The notes below the pieces were generated by a model, which saw only the letters and a program-made list of their open reading frames with translations, was not told the origin of the DNA and did not search any database. This document shows, piece by piece, positions 52,980 through 62,758 of a stretch of DNA of 64,000 bases. The DNA comes from Frederiksenia canicola. Its GTDB lineage: Bacteria > Pseudomonadota > Gammaproteobacteria > Enterobacterales > Pasteurellaceae. Position 1 is the stretch's first letter. Each line of letters starts with the position of its first letter. The position numbers were made by a program, and so were the translations under genes. The stretch is taken from positions 744,740 through 808,739 of the forward strand of contig NZ_CP015029.1 of the NCBI RefSeq assembly GCF_011455495.1, in the 5' to 3' direction.

Positions 52980-53606
52980 ATGAACTTCTCTCATTTTATA
53001 AAAACTATTTTGCTATTAAGTATCTCAATACTAACTGCTTGCAGTACTCATATTGAAAAAGTGAAATCTAATGATGTTGTTCAAGCTTTTTTAGTTGATA
53101 AAGACAATTTATATGTTGTAGGTCAGAATTATGATTATCAATTTAGCCAAGGAAATATTGATGTATTACAAAAAGTTTTGATGTTGCCTTTCATCAATAA
53201 GATGAAAGATCCTTCAATTTTAATTGAAATTCATGATGGCAAAAAACTAAAAGGCTATTACGATGTTTCTTTTGTTAAAGAACAATTGTCAAAAAAGGAA
53301 CAAAAGGTTTTGATGGATGAGTATGGGTTTACTCAATCTAACAATAGGAGAACATTATTTAAACGTTTTTATGCTGATGGAATACTTTCTCAATTGCAAA
53401 ACCGTAATGAGCTATTATCAAAATACCCATTAACAAATAAATTGTTGATTCAATTAGAGTTTTTTGAAAAATCAAAAAAAATAACAGGGGAAGATATTGC
53501 TAAAGTAGTTCTTTTACCTGTTGCTATACCTGTTGCTGTTGTCGGAACAGTATTAGCTTTCCCCATATACTTTATTTGGGTTGTTGCAGAAAGTGCACAT
53601 AAGTAG
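52980..53606 (+). CDS. Hypothetical lipoprotein
   Basis: Not recognised. 208 residues. Lipobox ILTAC at about residues 17-21 follows a hydrophobic signal, so it should be lipidated at Cys21. The middle is Lys/Asn/Asp-rich. A hydrophobic C-terminal segment (about 176-202, VVLLPVAIPVAVVGTVLAFP) could be a membrane helix, unusual for a simple lipoprotein. Strong Shine-Dalgarno AAAAGGGG. Clearly more A/T-rich than queH and fabD around it, and it interrupts them, which suggests acquisition. Confidence 0.72.
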   Translation: MNFSHFIKTILLLSISILTACSTHIEKVKSNDVVQAFLVDKDNLYVVGQNYDYQFSQGNIDVLQKVLMLPFINKMKDPSILIEIHDGKKLKGYYDVSFVKEQLSKKEQKVLMDEYGFTQSNNRRTLFKRFYADGILSQLQNRNELLSKYPLTNKLLIQLEFFEKSKKITGEDIAKVVLLPVAIPVAVVGTVLAFPIYFIWVVAESAHK

Positions 53607-53641
53607 TAATAGCATTTATATAATTTAAAAAGGAAACAAAT

Positions 53642-54580
53642 ATGTCTAAATTTGCAATGGTTTTTCCCGGTCAAGGATCGCAAGCGGTCGGAATGTTGGC
53701 AGATCTTGCACCGCAGTATCCAGTTGTTGAGCACACTTTCCAACAAGCAAGTGAAGTGCTTGGCTATGATTTATGGGATTTAGTTCAAAACGGTACTGCT
53801 GAGGAGTTAGGACAAACCCACCGCACTCAGCCTGCGTTGCTGACTGCATCGGTCGCGTTATATCGCATCTGGCAACAAAAATTCCCTGAGCAAAAACCTG
53901 CGGTAATGGCAGGGCACAGTTTAGGTGAATATTCCGCATTAGTCTGTGCGGGGGTGTTGGATTTCCAAGAGGCTGTAAAATTGGTGGAGTTGCGTGGGCA
54001 AGCAATGCAAGATGCCGTGCCTGCTGGTGCAGGGGCGATGTTTGCCATTATCGGTTTAGAGAATGAAGGGATTATCAATGCTTGCCAACAAGCCCAACAA
54101 GAAACAGGCGAAATTGTTTCCGCAGTGAATTTCAATTCACCGGGTCAAGTGGTGATTGCAGGAACCAAAACCGCAGCAGAGCGTGCGGCAGCATTGTGTA
54201 AAGAAGCCGGGGCGAAACGAGCATTGCCGTTAGCGGTAAGTGTACCATCGCACTGCGAATTGATGAAGCCGGCGGCGGATAAATTGGCGGAAGCTTTGGT
54301 TCACGTTACGTTAAACGCTTCGCAAGTGCCGGTCATCAATAATGTGGACGTGCAAGTTGAAACGAAAGCCGCAGCTATCCGCTTGGCGTTGGTGCGTCAG
54401 CTTTACAGCCCGGTACGTTGGACGGAGATTGTCGAAAAAATGGTCGCAGAAGGTGTGACGACATTATATGAAATCGGTCCGAATAAAGTCTTAACTGGTT
54501 TGGCGGGACGTATTTCCAAAGAAATCACGGCGAAAGCGGTGAATGATGTGGCATCGTTTGATGCGGTTTCATTTGAATAA
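53642..54580 (+). CDS. fabD: Malonyl-CoA:ACP transacylase
   Basis: Loads malonyl onto ACP for fatty acid elongation. 312 residues. FPGQGSQAVGM N-terminal motif, nucleophile Ser in MAGHSLGEYSALVC (about 92), catalytic Arg in VELRGQAM and His in VSVPSHCELM (about 201). The GSQAVG codons are themselves a USS core (CAAGCGGTCGG). Followed by fabG, but fabH-plsX lie 50 kb away and acpP is not downstream. Confidence 0.95.
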   Translation: MSKFAMVFPGQGSQAVGMLADLAPQYPVVEHTFQQASEVLGYDLWDLVQNGTAEELGQTHRTQPALLTASVALYRIWQQKFPEQKPAVMAGHSLGEYSALVCAGVLDFQEAVKLVELRGQAMQDAVPAGAGAMFAIIGLENEGIINACQQAQQETGEIVSAVNFNSPGQVVIAGTKTAAERAAALCKEAGAKRALPLAVSVPSHCELMKPAADKLAEALVHVTLNASQVPVINNVDVQVETKAAAIRLALVRQLYSPVRWTEIVEKMVAEGVTTLYEIGPNKVLTGLAGRISKEITAKAVNDVASFDAVSFE

Positions 54581-54581
54581 T

Positions 54582-54675
54582 TTGTAGGGTGGGTCTTGAC
54601 CCACCAATGACCACAACAAGCGGTCACATTTTTTTAATTTTTTGCAAATGGTGGGCTGGCAAGCCCACCCTACAA
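54582..54675. repeat. Composite inverted repeat fabD-fabG
   Basis: Ends TTGTAGGGTGGG and CCCACCCTACAA are inverted copies. Inside are hairpins GGTGGGTC/GACCCACC (54588-54605) and GGTGGGCT/AGCCCACC (54650-54669) around a USS. The AAGGAGA of fabG follows directly. Confidence 0.75.
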
Positions 54676-54685
54676 GGAGAAAACA

Positions 54686-55414
54686 ATGCAAAACAAAATC
54701 GCATTAGTGACGGGGGCCACTCGTGGAATTGGGCGTGCTATCGCAGAAGAATTAAGTGCCAAAGGGGCATTTGTTATCGGAACGGCGACATCAGAAAAAG
54801 GGGCAGAGTCTATTTCTGCGTACTTAGGCGAAAAAGGTAAAGGCTTAGTGTTAAATGTTGCTGATGCAGAGTCAATTGAGCAAGTTTTAGCTCAGATCAA
54901 AGAACAATTCGGAGAAATTGATATTCTCGTGAACAACGCAGGGATCACCCGTGATAACCTGTTAATGCGAATGAAAGATGAAGAGTGGTTCGATATTCTA
55001 CAAACTAACCTGACTTCTATTTATCGCTTATCGAAAGCAATGTTGCGTTCAATGATGAAAAAACGCTACGGTCGTATTATTACCATCGGTTCGGTGGTCG
55101 GCTCAAGCGGTAACCCAGGACAAACCAACTACTGTGCAGCAAAAGCGGGCGTGGTCGGTTTCTCAAAATCCCTTGCAAAAGAAGTGGCTTCCCGTGGCAT
55201 TACCGTCAATGTGGTTGCACCAGGCTTTATTGCAACGGATATGACAGAAGAACTTACGGATGAGCAAAAAAATGCAATTCTAAGCCAAATCCCCGCAGGA
55301 CAGCTTGGTCAAGCGAAGGATATTGCCAAAGCCGTTGCATTTTTAGCGTCAGAAGACGCAGGCTATATCACAGGCGAAACCATTCACGTCAATGGTGGCT
55401 TGTATATGAACTAA
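54686..55414 (+). CDS. fabG: 3-oxoacyl-ACP reductase
   Basis: NADPH-dependent reductase of fatty acid elongation. 242 residues. SDR fold: TGATRGIGRA cofactor loop, LVNNAGITRDN, Ser/Tyr/Lys triad in IGSVVGSSGNPGQTNYCAAKAG, and PGFIATDM; ends GGLYMN as FabG usually does. Separated from fabD by the composite repeat; followed by a strong terminator. Confidence 0.95.
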   Translation: MQNKIALVTGATRGIGRAIAEELSAKGAFVIGTATSEKGAESISAYLGEKGKGLVLNVADAESIEQVLAQIKEQFGEIDILVNNAGITRDNLLMRMKDEEWFDILQTNLTSIYRLSKAMLRSMMKKRYGRIITIGSVVGSSGNPGQTNYCAAKAGVVGFSKSLAKEVASRGITVNVVAPGFIATDMTEELTDEQKNAILSQIPAGQLGQAKDIAKAVAFLASEDAGYITGETIHVNGGLYMN

Positions 55415-55437
55415 CTGCACAAGCGGTCAGATTCTAG

Positions 55438-55473
55438 CCGAATTTTGCAAATCACATTGCAAAATTCGGTTTT
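55438..55473 (+). terminator. Terminator after fabG
   Basis: CCGAATTTTGCAA, ATCACA, TTGCAAAATTCGG, TTTT: perfect 13-bp stem, just after a USS. Confidence 0.75.
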
Positions 55474-55510
55474 CCATTTTTATGTATTGATATTCATTTG
55501 AGGTTTTACA

Positions 55511-56806
55511 ATGAACAAAAGCGTGTTTGTGGTGGGGTTTATGTTGTTCGCCATCTTCTTTGGGGCGGGTAACTTAATTTTTCCACCTAAATTAGGTTTA
55601 GATAGTGGCACAGACTTCTGGTCTGCGATTTCAGGGTTCGTCGTAACAGGCGTTGGTTTACCACTGCTGGGCATTATCGTCAGCTCATTCTACCAAGGCG
55701 GTTATAAAGAAGCGTTAAACCGTATTCACCCATGGTTCTCAGTGGTGTTCTTAATGGCGATTTATTTAGCGATCGGTCCATTTTTTGCCGGTCCACGCAC
55801 AGGGGCAACGGCTTACGAAATGGCAATTTTGCCGTTTTTAGGTGAATCAAGCACGGTGTCGCTACTCGTGTTTACGGTGATTTACTTTTCCATCGCACTT
55901 TGGTTAAGCTTAAATCCATCGAAAATGGTGGATCGTATTGGATCGATTTTAACCCCGGTATTATTGGTTTCAATTATCGCATTAGTGGTAAAAGCCTACT
56001 TCTTACTTAACGATGCACCAGATACGTTGCTGCAAACCAAACAAATGGAAAATGCCTTTGCGAACGGCATTTTAGAAGGCTACTTCACCATGGATGCGTT
56101 GGCATCACTTGCCTTCTCGGTGATTGTGCTAAATGCGATTAAAGCTAAAGTCAGCAACCAAGCAGCGTTAATCAAACAAACTGTGGCTGCGGGGATTGTG
56201 GCAGCCGTTGCATTAGCATTGATTTACATCGCATTAGGTTGGATTGGAAATAACTTGCCAGTATCAGCGGAAACGGTCGCAGATTTAACCGCGAAAGGTC
56301 AAAACATCGGGACTTATATTCTTAACGCCGCCGCAACGGATACTTTCGGCGATGCTGGGCGTATCATTCTTGGTGTCATCGTATCATTGGCGTGTTTAAC
56401 CACAACAGTCGGTTTAGCGGTAGCGGTGAGCGAATATTTCAATGAAATCTTCCCGAAAATCGCTTATAAAACTTATGTGGTGTTGTTTATCGTCATCAGT
56501 TTTGCGATTGCCAACCAAGGCTTAAGTGTTGTAATCAGCAAATCAGTACCTGTCCTATTGGTGCTTTACCCAATTTCAATGACCATTATTTTACTTTTAT
56601 TAGTGAATTTAGTGGTTAAATTGCCATTACTTGCACAGCGTATCGCCGTGGGATTAGTCACCGTTGTGTCTATTCTTTCTGTCGTTGGTATTGAAGCCAT
56701 GACGCAATTACCACTTAAAGCCTATTCAATGGAATGGTTACCGTTTGCTATCGTTGGTTGCTTAGTGGGTTTCATGGTCGCAAAAGTGACAAAACAAGCG
56801 GAATAG
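55511..56806 (+). CDS. brnQ: Branched-chain amino acid transporter (LIVCS family)
   Basis: Inner-membrane Na+-coupled importer of leucine, isoleucine and valine. 431 residues, about twelve membrane segments. The N-terminal FFGAGNLIFPPKLGLDSG motif, GPFFAGPRTGATAYEMAI and GYFTMDALASLAFSVIVLNA are BrnQ signatures. Monocistronic, GAGG before the ATG. Confidence 0.94.
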   Translation: MNKSVFVVGFMLFAIFFGAGNLIFPPKLGLDSGTDFWSAISGFVVTGVGLPLLGIIVSSFYQGGYKEALNRIHPWFSVVFLMAIYLAIGPFFAGPRTGATAYEMAILPFLGESSTVSLLVFTVIYFSIALWLSLNPSKMVDRIGSILTPVLLVSIIALVVKAYFLLNDAPDTLLQTKQMENAFANGILEGYFTMDALASLAFSVIVLNAIKAKVSNQAALIKQTVAAGIVAAVALALIYIALGWIGNNLPVSAETVADLTAKGQNIGTYILNAAATDTFGDAGRIILGVIVSLACLTTTVGLAVAVSEYFNEIFPKIAYKTYVVLFIVISFAIANQGLSVVISKSVPVLLVLYPISMTIILLLLVNLVVKLPLLAQRIAVGLVTVVSILSVVGIEAMTQLPLKAYSMEWLPFAIVGCLVGFMVAKVTKQAE

Positions 56807-56850
56807 TTGTGCTTTACAAGCGGTCAGATTTGATTAATTTTTTACTACGA

Positions 56851-56868
56851 GGTGGGCGAAAGTCCACC
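56851..56868. terminator. Hairpin brnQ-mutM
   Basis: GGTGGGC, GAAA, GTCCACC (one G-U) followed by TTATTTTTAAG; related in sequence to the GGTGGG repeats elsewhere in the window. Confidence 0.5.
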
Positions 56869-56887
56869 TTATTTTTAAGGGGGCAAA

Positions 56888-57712
56888 ATGCCAGAACTAC
56901 CCGAAGTTGAAACGAGTGTGCGAGGGGTGTCGCCTTATTTGGTCGGGCAGACGATCGAACAGATCATTGTTCGCCAAAAGCAGTTGCGTTGGTTGGTAAG
57001 TGATGAACTTAATCAAATGAATGGGGCGACGATTTTGTCAATTTACCGCCGTGCGAAATACCTCATTATTCATACCAATCGTGGCGATATTTTGGTGCAT
57101 TTAGGGATGTCGGGATCGCTCGGGATTTTGTCCAAAGCACAAAATCAGCCGATCGGGAAACACGATCATGTCGATCTGGTAACGAGCAACGGCACGATGT
57201 TACGCTATAACGATCCGCGAAAATTTGGAGCGTGGTTGTGGGTGGATAATGCCGAAAATGCGGCACTGTTAGCGAAACTTGGACCTGAACCGCTTTCAGA
57301 GACTTTCACTGCGGACTACCTTTATCAACAAAGTCGCCATAAAACGGTAGCGGTAAAAAATTTCATTATGAATAATGCAGTGGTGGTTGGCGTGGGCAAT
57401 ATTTACGCCTGTGAATCGCTATTTATGGCGGGCATTCACCCTGAGCTTGCGGCACAAAATCTTAAACGGAAACAGTGCGAGCGTTTGGTGACGGTGATCA
57501 AAGATGTGCTAACCAAAGCGATTATTCAAGGCGGCACAACGTTGAAAGATTTCATCCAACCTGACGGCAAACCAGGCTACTTCGCTCAAGTGCTGCAAGT
57601 TTACGGACGCAAAGGCGAAGAGTGCAACGACTGTGGTTCGATCATCGAAGCAAAAGTTATCGGGCAACGCAACAGTTTTTATTGTCCAAAGTGCCAGACA
57701 TTGCCGAAGTAG
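56888..57712 (+). CDS. mutM: Formamidopyrimidine-DNA glycosylase
   Basis: Excises 8-oxoguanine and formamidopyrimidines, with AP-lyase activity. 274 residues. Catalytic Pro2/Glu3 in [56 protein letters not shown] (H2TH region) and a C-terminal zinc finger with two Cys-x2-Cys pairs (CNDC and CPKC). GGGGGCAAA precedes the ATG. Confidence 0.96.
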   Translation: MPELPEVETSVRGVSPYLVGQTIEQIIVRQKQLRWLVSDELNQMNGATILSIYRRAKYLIIHTNRGDILVHLGMSGSLGILSKAQNQPIGKHDHVDLVTSNGTMLRYNDPRKFGAWLWVDNAENAALLAKLGPEPLSETFTADYLYQQSRHKTVAVKNFIMNNAVVVGVGNIYACESLFMAGIHPELAAQNLKRKQCERLVTVIKDVLTKAIIQGGTTLKDFIQPDGKPGYFAQVLQVYGRKGEECNDCGSIIEAKVIGQRNSFYCPKCQTLPK

Positions 57713-57887
57713 GGTGGATACAAGCGGTCACTTCCTATAAAAGTTTTGCAAAAGAGTGGCTTATAGAAATGTGAGATCACTCTCATTTTGGTGTAAATGT
57801 TGCAATATTGTTAAATAATTGCTTGCGAATCTAATACACTTTGGCAGAATGGCTACCGTTTTGGGCTGGATTCTGATAGGGGAGCGA

Positions 57888-58817
57888 ATGCAACTGATTC
57901 AAATTTTATCGGATGTGGGGGCGGGCAAGCGAGGAAGTCATGAAGGAGTAAAATGGCTTTCGCAGCGAAGTGATACTGTTTTTGAAAGAGAGGTGATCTT
58001 TGAAAATCATCTCTCAAGTGATTTCATCGCACCACCTGCAAAGTATATTGATAATCTCACCGCTTTTTTTCATCAATGCCTGCCACCACTTAGCCAGCAT
58101 TTCCAATCATCTTCTTTCCCCGTTATTTTGTCGGGCGACCATGCCAATGCCATCGGTACTATTTCCGCATTATGCCATACGTTCCCCGACAAGCGAATTG
58201 GTGTGATTTGGATTGACGCCCATGCCGATTTACATACGCCCTACACGACGCCATCGGGCAACTTACATGGAATGAGCTTAGCTGCCTTAATACGACAAGA
58301 TAACCAAACATGGAGTAAGCACTTGCTCAGTGATGAAATTATTCAGTATTGGCAGCAGTTAAAGCAACTTGCCCCACAGTCAAAAGGTATTTTGCCCGAA
58401 GATCTCTGTTTTCTCGGCCTGAGAGACTGTGAGCCTGAAGAAATCGCACTATTGAATCAGTTTAATATTCCCTATTTTTCAGTAGAAAAAATACGAGAAA
58501 TGGGTATTGAGCAAGTGCTTACACAAGTCAAACAGCAATTTGACGATGTGGATATGGTTTATCTCAGTTTTGATGTTGATGCTTTAGATGCGGATTTATT
58601 GTCTGCTACGGGCACGCCCGTAAAAGGAGGGTTCACTGAGCAGGAAGTGAAGTGGCTGCTTAGCGAACTGCTACATTTGCCTTCGCTCGCCGTATTTGAA
58701 TTGACAGAATTTAATCCAACACTTTCTTCCGACACCACGCAGTATGAGCGAGTTGGTCGGTTATTTAGGGGGGCGCTGAGACAAATTGAAAAGAGAGAAA
58801 TGAAAAAGGCAGCTTAG
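57888..58817 (+). CDS. Arginase / ureohydrolase family protein
   Basis: Binuclear manganese hydrolase, most likely arginase (arginine to ornithine and urea). 309 residues from ATG 57888, which follows AGGGGAG; the longer frame from 57819 lacks such a site. Metal ligands: His in LSGDHANAIGT, DAHADLHT, and Asp pair in SFDVDALDADL; the ELTEFNPTLSSD end is typical. The usual GGDHS reads SGDHA here. An arginase is uncommon in this family, no arginine transporter or ornithine genes are adjacent; a related agmatinase-type substrate cannot be excluded. Confidence 0.85.
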   Translation: MQLIQILSDVGAGKRGSHEGVKWLSQRSDTVFEREVIFENHLSSDFIAPPAKYIDNLTAFFHQCLPPLSQHFQSSSFPVILSGDHANAIGTISALCHTFPDKRIGVIWIDAHADLHTPYTTPSGNLHGMSLAALIRQDNQTWSKHLLSDEIIQYWQQLKQLAPQSKGILPEDLCFLGLRDCEPEEIALLNQFNIPYFSVEKIREMGIEQVLTQVKQQFDDVDMVYLSFDVDALDADLLSATGTPVKGGFTEQEVKWLLSELLHLPSLAVFELTEFNPTLSSDTTQYERVGRLFRGALRQIEKREMKKAA

Positions 58818-58832
58818 AGGCTCTAAACTGCC
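58808..58832. terminator. Hairpin at the arginase stop codon
   Basis: GGCAGCTTAGAG and CTCTAAACTGCC form a 12-bp stem with one mismatch that includes the arginase stop codon; it lies between convergent genes. Confidence 0.5.
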
Positions 58833-58842
58833 AATGATGATG

Positions 58843-59157
58843 TTATTTTTGAATAGGATTCAGCGTGAGTACTAAATTCTCAGCGATGACTTTGAATAAC
58901 AAATCAATATTGGGGTGTTTACCTACATGTTGTTTGGCATCTTCAACGTGTTCTGCAAACCATTCTAGCCCTTGTTGGGCAGAATGTGCATTTAAGGTGT
59001 TGGCGTATTTCTCTGCTAACGCATGATACAGTTTAAGTGAGCCAAGTTTACCTTCAATAGCCGGAATGGTGTGGATTACCATACCATTTTGTACAACCTC
59101 TAACGCTGATAAATGTTCAATCGCAGGGAAAGTCGCTAAATAGTCTTTGAATTGCAT
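58843..59157 (-). CDS. Conserved small protein (possibly DUF2322)
   Basis: Function unknown. 104 residues, soluble, no signal peptide, mostly helical with a short N-terminal beta part (LSALEVVQNGMVIHTIP). I think it is of the DUF2322 type, from general appearance only. AAGGA is suitably placed before the ATG. It starts nine bases after the ftsN stop on the same strand, so it is probably cotranscribed with ftsN. Confidence 0.7.
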   Translation of the reverse strand: MQFKDYLATFPAIEHLSALEVVQNGMVIHTIPAIEGKLGSLKLYHALAEKYANTLNAHSAQQGLEWFAEHVEDAKQHVGKHPNIDLLFKVIAENLVLTLNPIQK

Positions 59158-59166
59158 CTGTTTTCC

Positions 59167-59943
59167 TTACATACCAACGATTAAACATTCAGCTACACTG
59201 CGGGCGTTCGATTGTGCAGCGGAAGCTGCCGCACGATCACCGATTGGACCGACAAAAACACGGTTCCATTCCGCACTGCTGACCACTTTCGCATTGTAGC
59301 CTGCCATCGCTAAACGAGCCTGCATATTTTCTGCTTGTGCTTTACTTTTAAATGCACCACATTGTAAACCATATTTTCCAACAGATTTAGGGGCTTCTGA
59401 GGCAGGTTTTGCTGTTGCAACCACTTTTTGTGCTTTAGCTGCTTCTTTCGCTTTTTTCTCTTGTTCTGCTTTTTTCGCAAGTTCTTGCTGTTTTTTCAGT
59501 TCTTCTGCTTTTTGTGCGGCTAGTTCTTGTTCCGTTAATGGTGACTGTGCCGTAGCACCCGCTGAAGTGGTCTGATTCTCAGTGGTTGGTGTTGGTGCTG
59601 TTTGTTGAGCAAGCTGCTGTTTTTCCATTTCCTGTTTTTTCAAGATCTGCTGTTCTTGCTCCTTAGTGAGACGAGCCAATTTTGAGTTGGTATCAATCGG
59701 CACTTCGCGTGTTTCAAGATCACGAATATAGCTATAAATTTCTTCAGGTTTGCTTGGTAATTCGTTCTTCTGTGATGTTGGTGTTGTTGTTTTTACTGGT
59801 GCAGGCTGGGGAGCCATTTTGTCTTGTAGCACCCATAAGCCCAAACCACTTAGTAACAATAATAAAATGATGATAATCAAAATAAGGAGTTTGTTACCGC
59901 TTTTAGCTGTTTTAGTGCGGGCGGCATAGTCACGTTTTGGCAC
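59167..59943 (-). CDS. ftsN: Cell division protein FtsN
   Basis: Bitopic division protein that triggers septal peptidoglycan synthesis. 258 residues. Cytoplasmic N-terminus MPKRDYAARTKTAKSGNK with basic residues, one membrane helix (about 19-42), a periplasmic linker rich in Glu, Lys and Gln with a coiled-coil stretch (about 85-180), and a C-terminal SPOR domain (about 185-258, YGLQCGAFKSKAQAENMQ to VFVGPIGDRAAA). Upstream neighbours are the thiPQ genes; no priA or cytR as in E. coli. Confidence 0.92.
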   Translation of the reverse strand: MPKRDYAARTKTAKSGNKLLILIIIILLLLLSGLGLWVLQDKMAPQPAPVKTTTPTSQKNELPSKPEEIYSYIRDLETREVPIDTNSKLARLTKEQEQQILKKQEMEKQQLAQQTAPTPTTENQTTSAGATAQSPLTEQELAAQKAEELKKQQELAKKAEQEKKAKEAAKAQKVVATAKPASEAPKSVGKYGLQCGAFKSKAQAENMQARLAMAGYNAKVVSSAEWNRVFVGPIGDRAAASAAQSNARSVAECLIVGM

Positions 59944-60072
59944 GATAACCTCTAATATTGAATGATCCGATAAAAGGAGAATACTACTAGAAAAATCGGC
60001 ATTTGACTAGAAATGTACACATTTTCTCGCTTTGCAAAAAATGGCTTGGATCTGACCGCTTGTAAGGCCTTT

Positions 60073-60702
60073 TCAGCGAAGAATTCTGCCGTTTTCGATT
60101 TTTAAGGCGTAATCAAAGAGTGCTTTTACTTCATCGAATTGATGTGTCACCATCAATAAGGTTAAATGCCGCTGTTCGCAGAGTTGATAAACGAGTTGTT
60201 GTAGTTCTTCACGCCGTTTGGGATCGAGTGCAGAAAAAGGCTCATCGAGTAATAAAATGGGTTTATCTCGCAATAGAGTGCGAGCCAGTGCAACTCGCTG
60301 CTTTTGTCCGCCAGAAAGTTGATCAGCACGACGGGCAAGAAAATCAGCAATGCCCATTTGTTCGGCAATTTTTGCGACTTGCTCCGTTTGAGCGGGCGAG
60401 AGATGAAGACTTGGCACCAGTGCTAAACCAATATTTTGCTGCACAGTCAGATGGGGGAACAGATTATTGTCTTGAAATAGCATAGAAACTGGACGGGCAG
60501 CGGGTTCGGTGGCGAAGTGATTTTCGCCATGTAAATATAATTCACCGCGGCTGGCTTGTTCAAAACCGGCGATGAGGTTGAGTAACGTACTTTTCCCCGC
60601 ACCACTTTCCCCAACAACGGCAACTCGCTCTCCTGGTTGGATATGGCATTGAAATTGCATTGGGAGAGCAGGGTAGTCAAATTCCAAATCTAAATGGATC
60701 AT
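60073..60702 (-). CDS. thiQ: Thiamine ABC transporter ATP-binding protein ThiQ
   Basis: ATPase of a thiamine/thiamine-phosphate importer. 209 residues, the short ThiQ size. Walker [11 protein letters not shown]-loop [10 protein letters not shown], signature LSGGQKQR, Walker [13 protein letters not shown] and switch THQFDE. Its ATG overlaps the thiP stop (TAATG), so translation is coupled. Confidence 0.93.
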   Translation of the reverse strand: MIHLDLEFDYPALPMQFQCHIQPGERVAVVGESGAGKSTLLNLIAGFEQASRGELYLHGENHFATEPAARPVSMLFQDNNLFPHLTVQQNIGLALVPSLHLSPAQTEQVAKIAEQMGIADFLARRADQLSGGQKQRVALARTLLRDKPILLLDEPFSALDPKRREELQQLVYQLCEQRHLTLLMVTHQFDEVKALFDYALKIENGRILR

Positions 60703-62285
60703 TATCTATTCTCTTTTTGTTCAATCAGTAAAAATGGCAGAAAAGTCAGAACCATCAACACCAACGCCGTGACAGCGGCATCGTCCATTCGGTAGCTGCC
60801 AAGTTGTTGGTAGAGTAAATACGGCAAGGTGCTGAAATCGGGGCTACCAAAGAACGCAATCACAGCAAAACTACCTAAACTTGACGACATTGCTAACGCA
60901 AAGGCGTTTCGAAGGGGACGGATTAAGTAGGTTTTTTCCACAATCCACCAACGGCGAAGCCCGGTTAGCCCAAGGCTACGGGCAAGTTTATCTTGTGTGA
61001 TGAGTGCTTCCCACATGGCGGTAAAAATAAGCCGATAAATATAGGGAAGTAGCATTAACCCGTTACACACGCCCACTAAAACAAGAAGCTGCCAAGTGGA
61101 AAGCTCCACATTGATAAGTAATAAAAATAACCCAACTGCCAACATAAAAACGGGCATGATGAGCGGATAGGTGGTTACACCAGCGAGAAAACTGTGTTTG
61201 ATTTTTTGGTTGCGATAAGCCAGTTGCCTTGCCTCCAATGCAATAAGGTAGGCAATGAGAATGACGGTGAGCGTGGCGATCAGGCTTAAGAGTAGCGAAA
61301 ATAGCGTTGCCTCCCAAAGTTGCGGATTGGCTAAGCGACTGAAAAAGTCAGAGACGGATAGCCCAGTCCAAATCACATTGAGAATAGGTACAACAATTGC
61401 AAAACTGAGAACGGAAATGACCGCTTGTAGCCCCCATTTACGTCGTCCAGACAGTGTTGCTTTCCAAATATTATCAATCGGCAATGGATAGGAACGATAT
61501 TGTTGGAAGGCGAGTTTAGTCGCGAAGTCCATCAAAATTTGTAACCCAATGCCCACGAGAATTTGCATCATAATCAGCATCACCGCTTTGGCAAAATCAA
61601 ATTCAAAAGTGACCGCTTGATAGATTGCTACTTCAAGTGTGCTGTATTTTGGGCCACCGCCTAACATCAACACGATCGGAAAGCTAGTAAAACAGATCAG
61701 GAAAATTGTGGTAAAGGCATAAGGTAAAATCCCTTTGAGAATCGGGAGTTCAACAATGCGGAAGTAGTGGATGCCGCGTAAATTAAGTTGAGCAGCGAGT
61801 TGGTGTTGGCTGCTTGGAATCAAACTCAGCCCTTCTAATACGTATTTTGCTACTAGCGGAATATTGAAAAAGAGATGTGCCAACAAAATGCCTTGCAATC
61901 CGTATAGTTGGAATTGCCACTCTAAACCAAGCGATTGCCATATTTGGGCTAACCAACCCGCATTTCCCCAGACGCCAATCACGGCAAAAATCACCACCAA
62001 TGACGGCAACGCCCACGCAAAGGTGATGATTTTATACAGAATATGTTTCCCTTTGAAGTTGAGATAGAAAAAACTGCGAGCAAGTAGAATGCCAAACAGC
62101 GTTGAGAAAACGGCAGAAAGCCCGGCTTGTAACAGGCTATATTTCAGAATTTGTCCCACTTCGTGAAAAGACCAAAAAGTGGCATCTGAACGGTGATCAA
62201 ATAACGCCCATAAACTAAAAATGTAAAGGGATAAGATAATTAAATAGACCGACCAAGCGGAAATCTGGGTAATTCTGCGAAGCAT
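60702..62285 (-). CDS. thiP: Thiamine ABC transporter permease ThiP
   Basis: Permease of the same importer. 527 residues, about twelve membrane segments in two homologous halves, each with an EAA-type loop ([20 protein letters not shown] near 160; [20 protein letters not shown] near 455). The gene contains a USS at about 61420 in coding sequence. The periplasmic binding protein thiB, which normally precedes thiP, is absent, and the 130 bp upstream show no thiamine riboswitch that I can recognise. Confidence 0.92.
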   Translation of the reverse strand: MLRRITQISAWSVYLIILSLYIFSLWALFDHRSDATFWSFHEVGQILKYSLLQAGLSAVFSTLFGILLARSFFYLNFKGKHILYKIITFAWALPSLVVIFAVIGVWGNAGWLAQIWQSLGLEWQFQLYGLQGILLAHLFFNIPLVAKYVLEGLSLIPSSQHQLAAQLNLRGIHYFRIVELPILKGILPYAFTTIFLICFTSFPIVLMLGGGPKYSTLEVAIYQAVTFEFDFAKAVMLIMMQILVGIGLQILMDFATKLAFQQYRSYPLPIDNIWKATLSGRRKWGLQAVISVLSFAIVVPILNVIWTGLSVSDFFSRLANPQLWEATLFSLLLSLIATLTVILIAYLIALEARQLAYRNQKIKHSFLAGVTTYPLIMPVFMLAVGLFLLLINVELSTWQLLVLVGVCNGLMLLPYIYRLIFTAMWEALITQDKLARSLGLTGLRRWWIVEKTYLIRPLRNAFALAMSSSLGSFAVIAFFGSPDFSTLPYLLYQQLGSYRMDDAAVTALVLMVLTFLPFLLIEQKENR

Positions 62286-62417
62286 TGCAATCGTTTAGCT
62301 AAAAAAGATAACGCACTCTACCTGATTTTGCTGGAAATGTTAAATGTTGTTATGGCTCAAAGAATGCAAGGGGATCTTCTGATATAGTCGATTTTATTTT
62401 GTGATGAAGGAATCTTT

Positions 62418-62711
62418 ATGAGTAAAACATTTAGTGACGAAGTTGAAAACTGTAAAACCAACTGTAAACCGACAAACACGGCAATGTTTGATAATGCCGA
62501 CAGCACTATTGAGGTCGTGCAACAATATGAAAATGAAGCCCAAGCACAGCAAGGGCTAGAGAAGTTGATTGAAAAAGCACGTTCGGTTGAAAATGAACCG
62601 TGTAAAATTAAAAGTCGCATCAGCCCAACAGAAAATGGCGTGGAATTGCATACGACATTTGAGTTTGGCTGCCAAGCAGAAGCCGTTATTTTTCAGATGA
62701 AATTGCGTTAG
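62418..62711 (+). CDS. YfcZ/YiiS family protein (DUF406)
   Basis: Small cytosolic protein of unknown function. 97 residues. The pattern of an N-terminal Cys pair (ENCKTNCKP), a helical KLIEKARSVENEPC stretch and a final FEFGCQAEAVIFQMKLR matches the DUF406 family. Single gene, convergent with mnmE across a terminator. Confidence 0.85.
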   Translation: MSKTFSDEVENCKTNCKPTNTAMFDNADSTIEVVQQYENEAQAQQGLEKLIEKARSVENEPCKIKSRISPTENGVELHTTFEFGCQAEAVIFQMKLR

Positions 62712-62758
62712 GCAAAGACGACAAGCGGTCAGATCACCGCAAAATATTGCAAATTAAG

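Noticed and set aside
62286..62417. Thiamine riboswitch upstream of thiP
   Set aside because: I looked for the conserved CTGAGA-type elements on the minus strand and did not find them.
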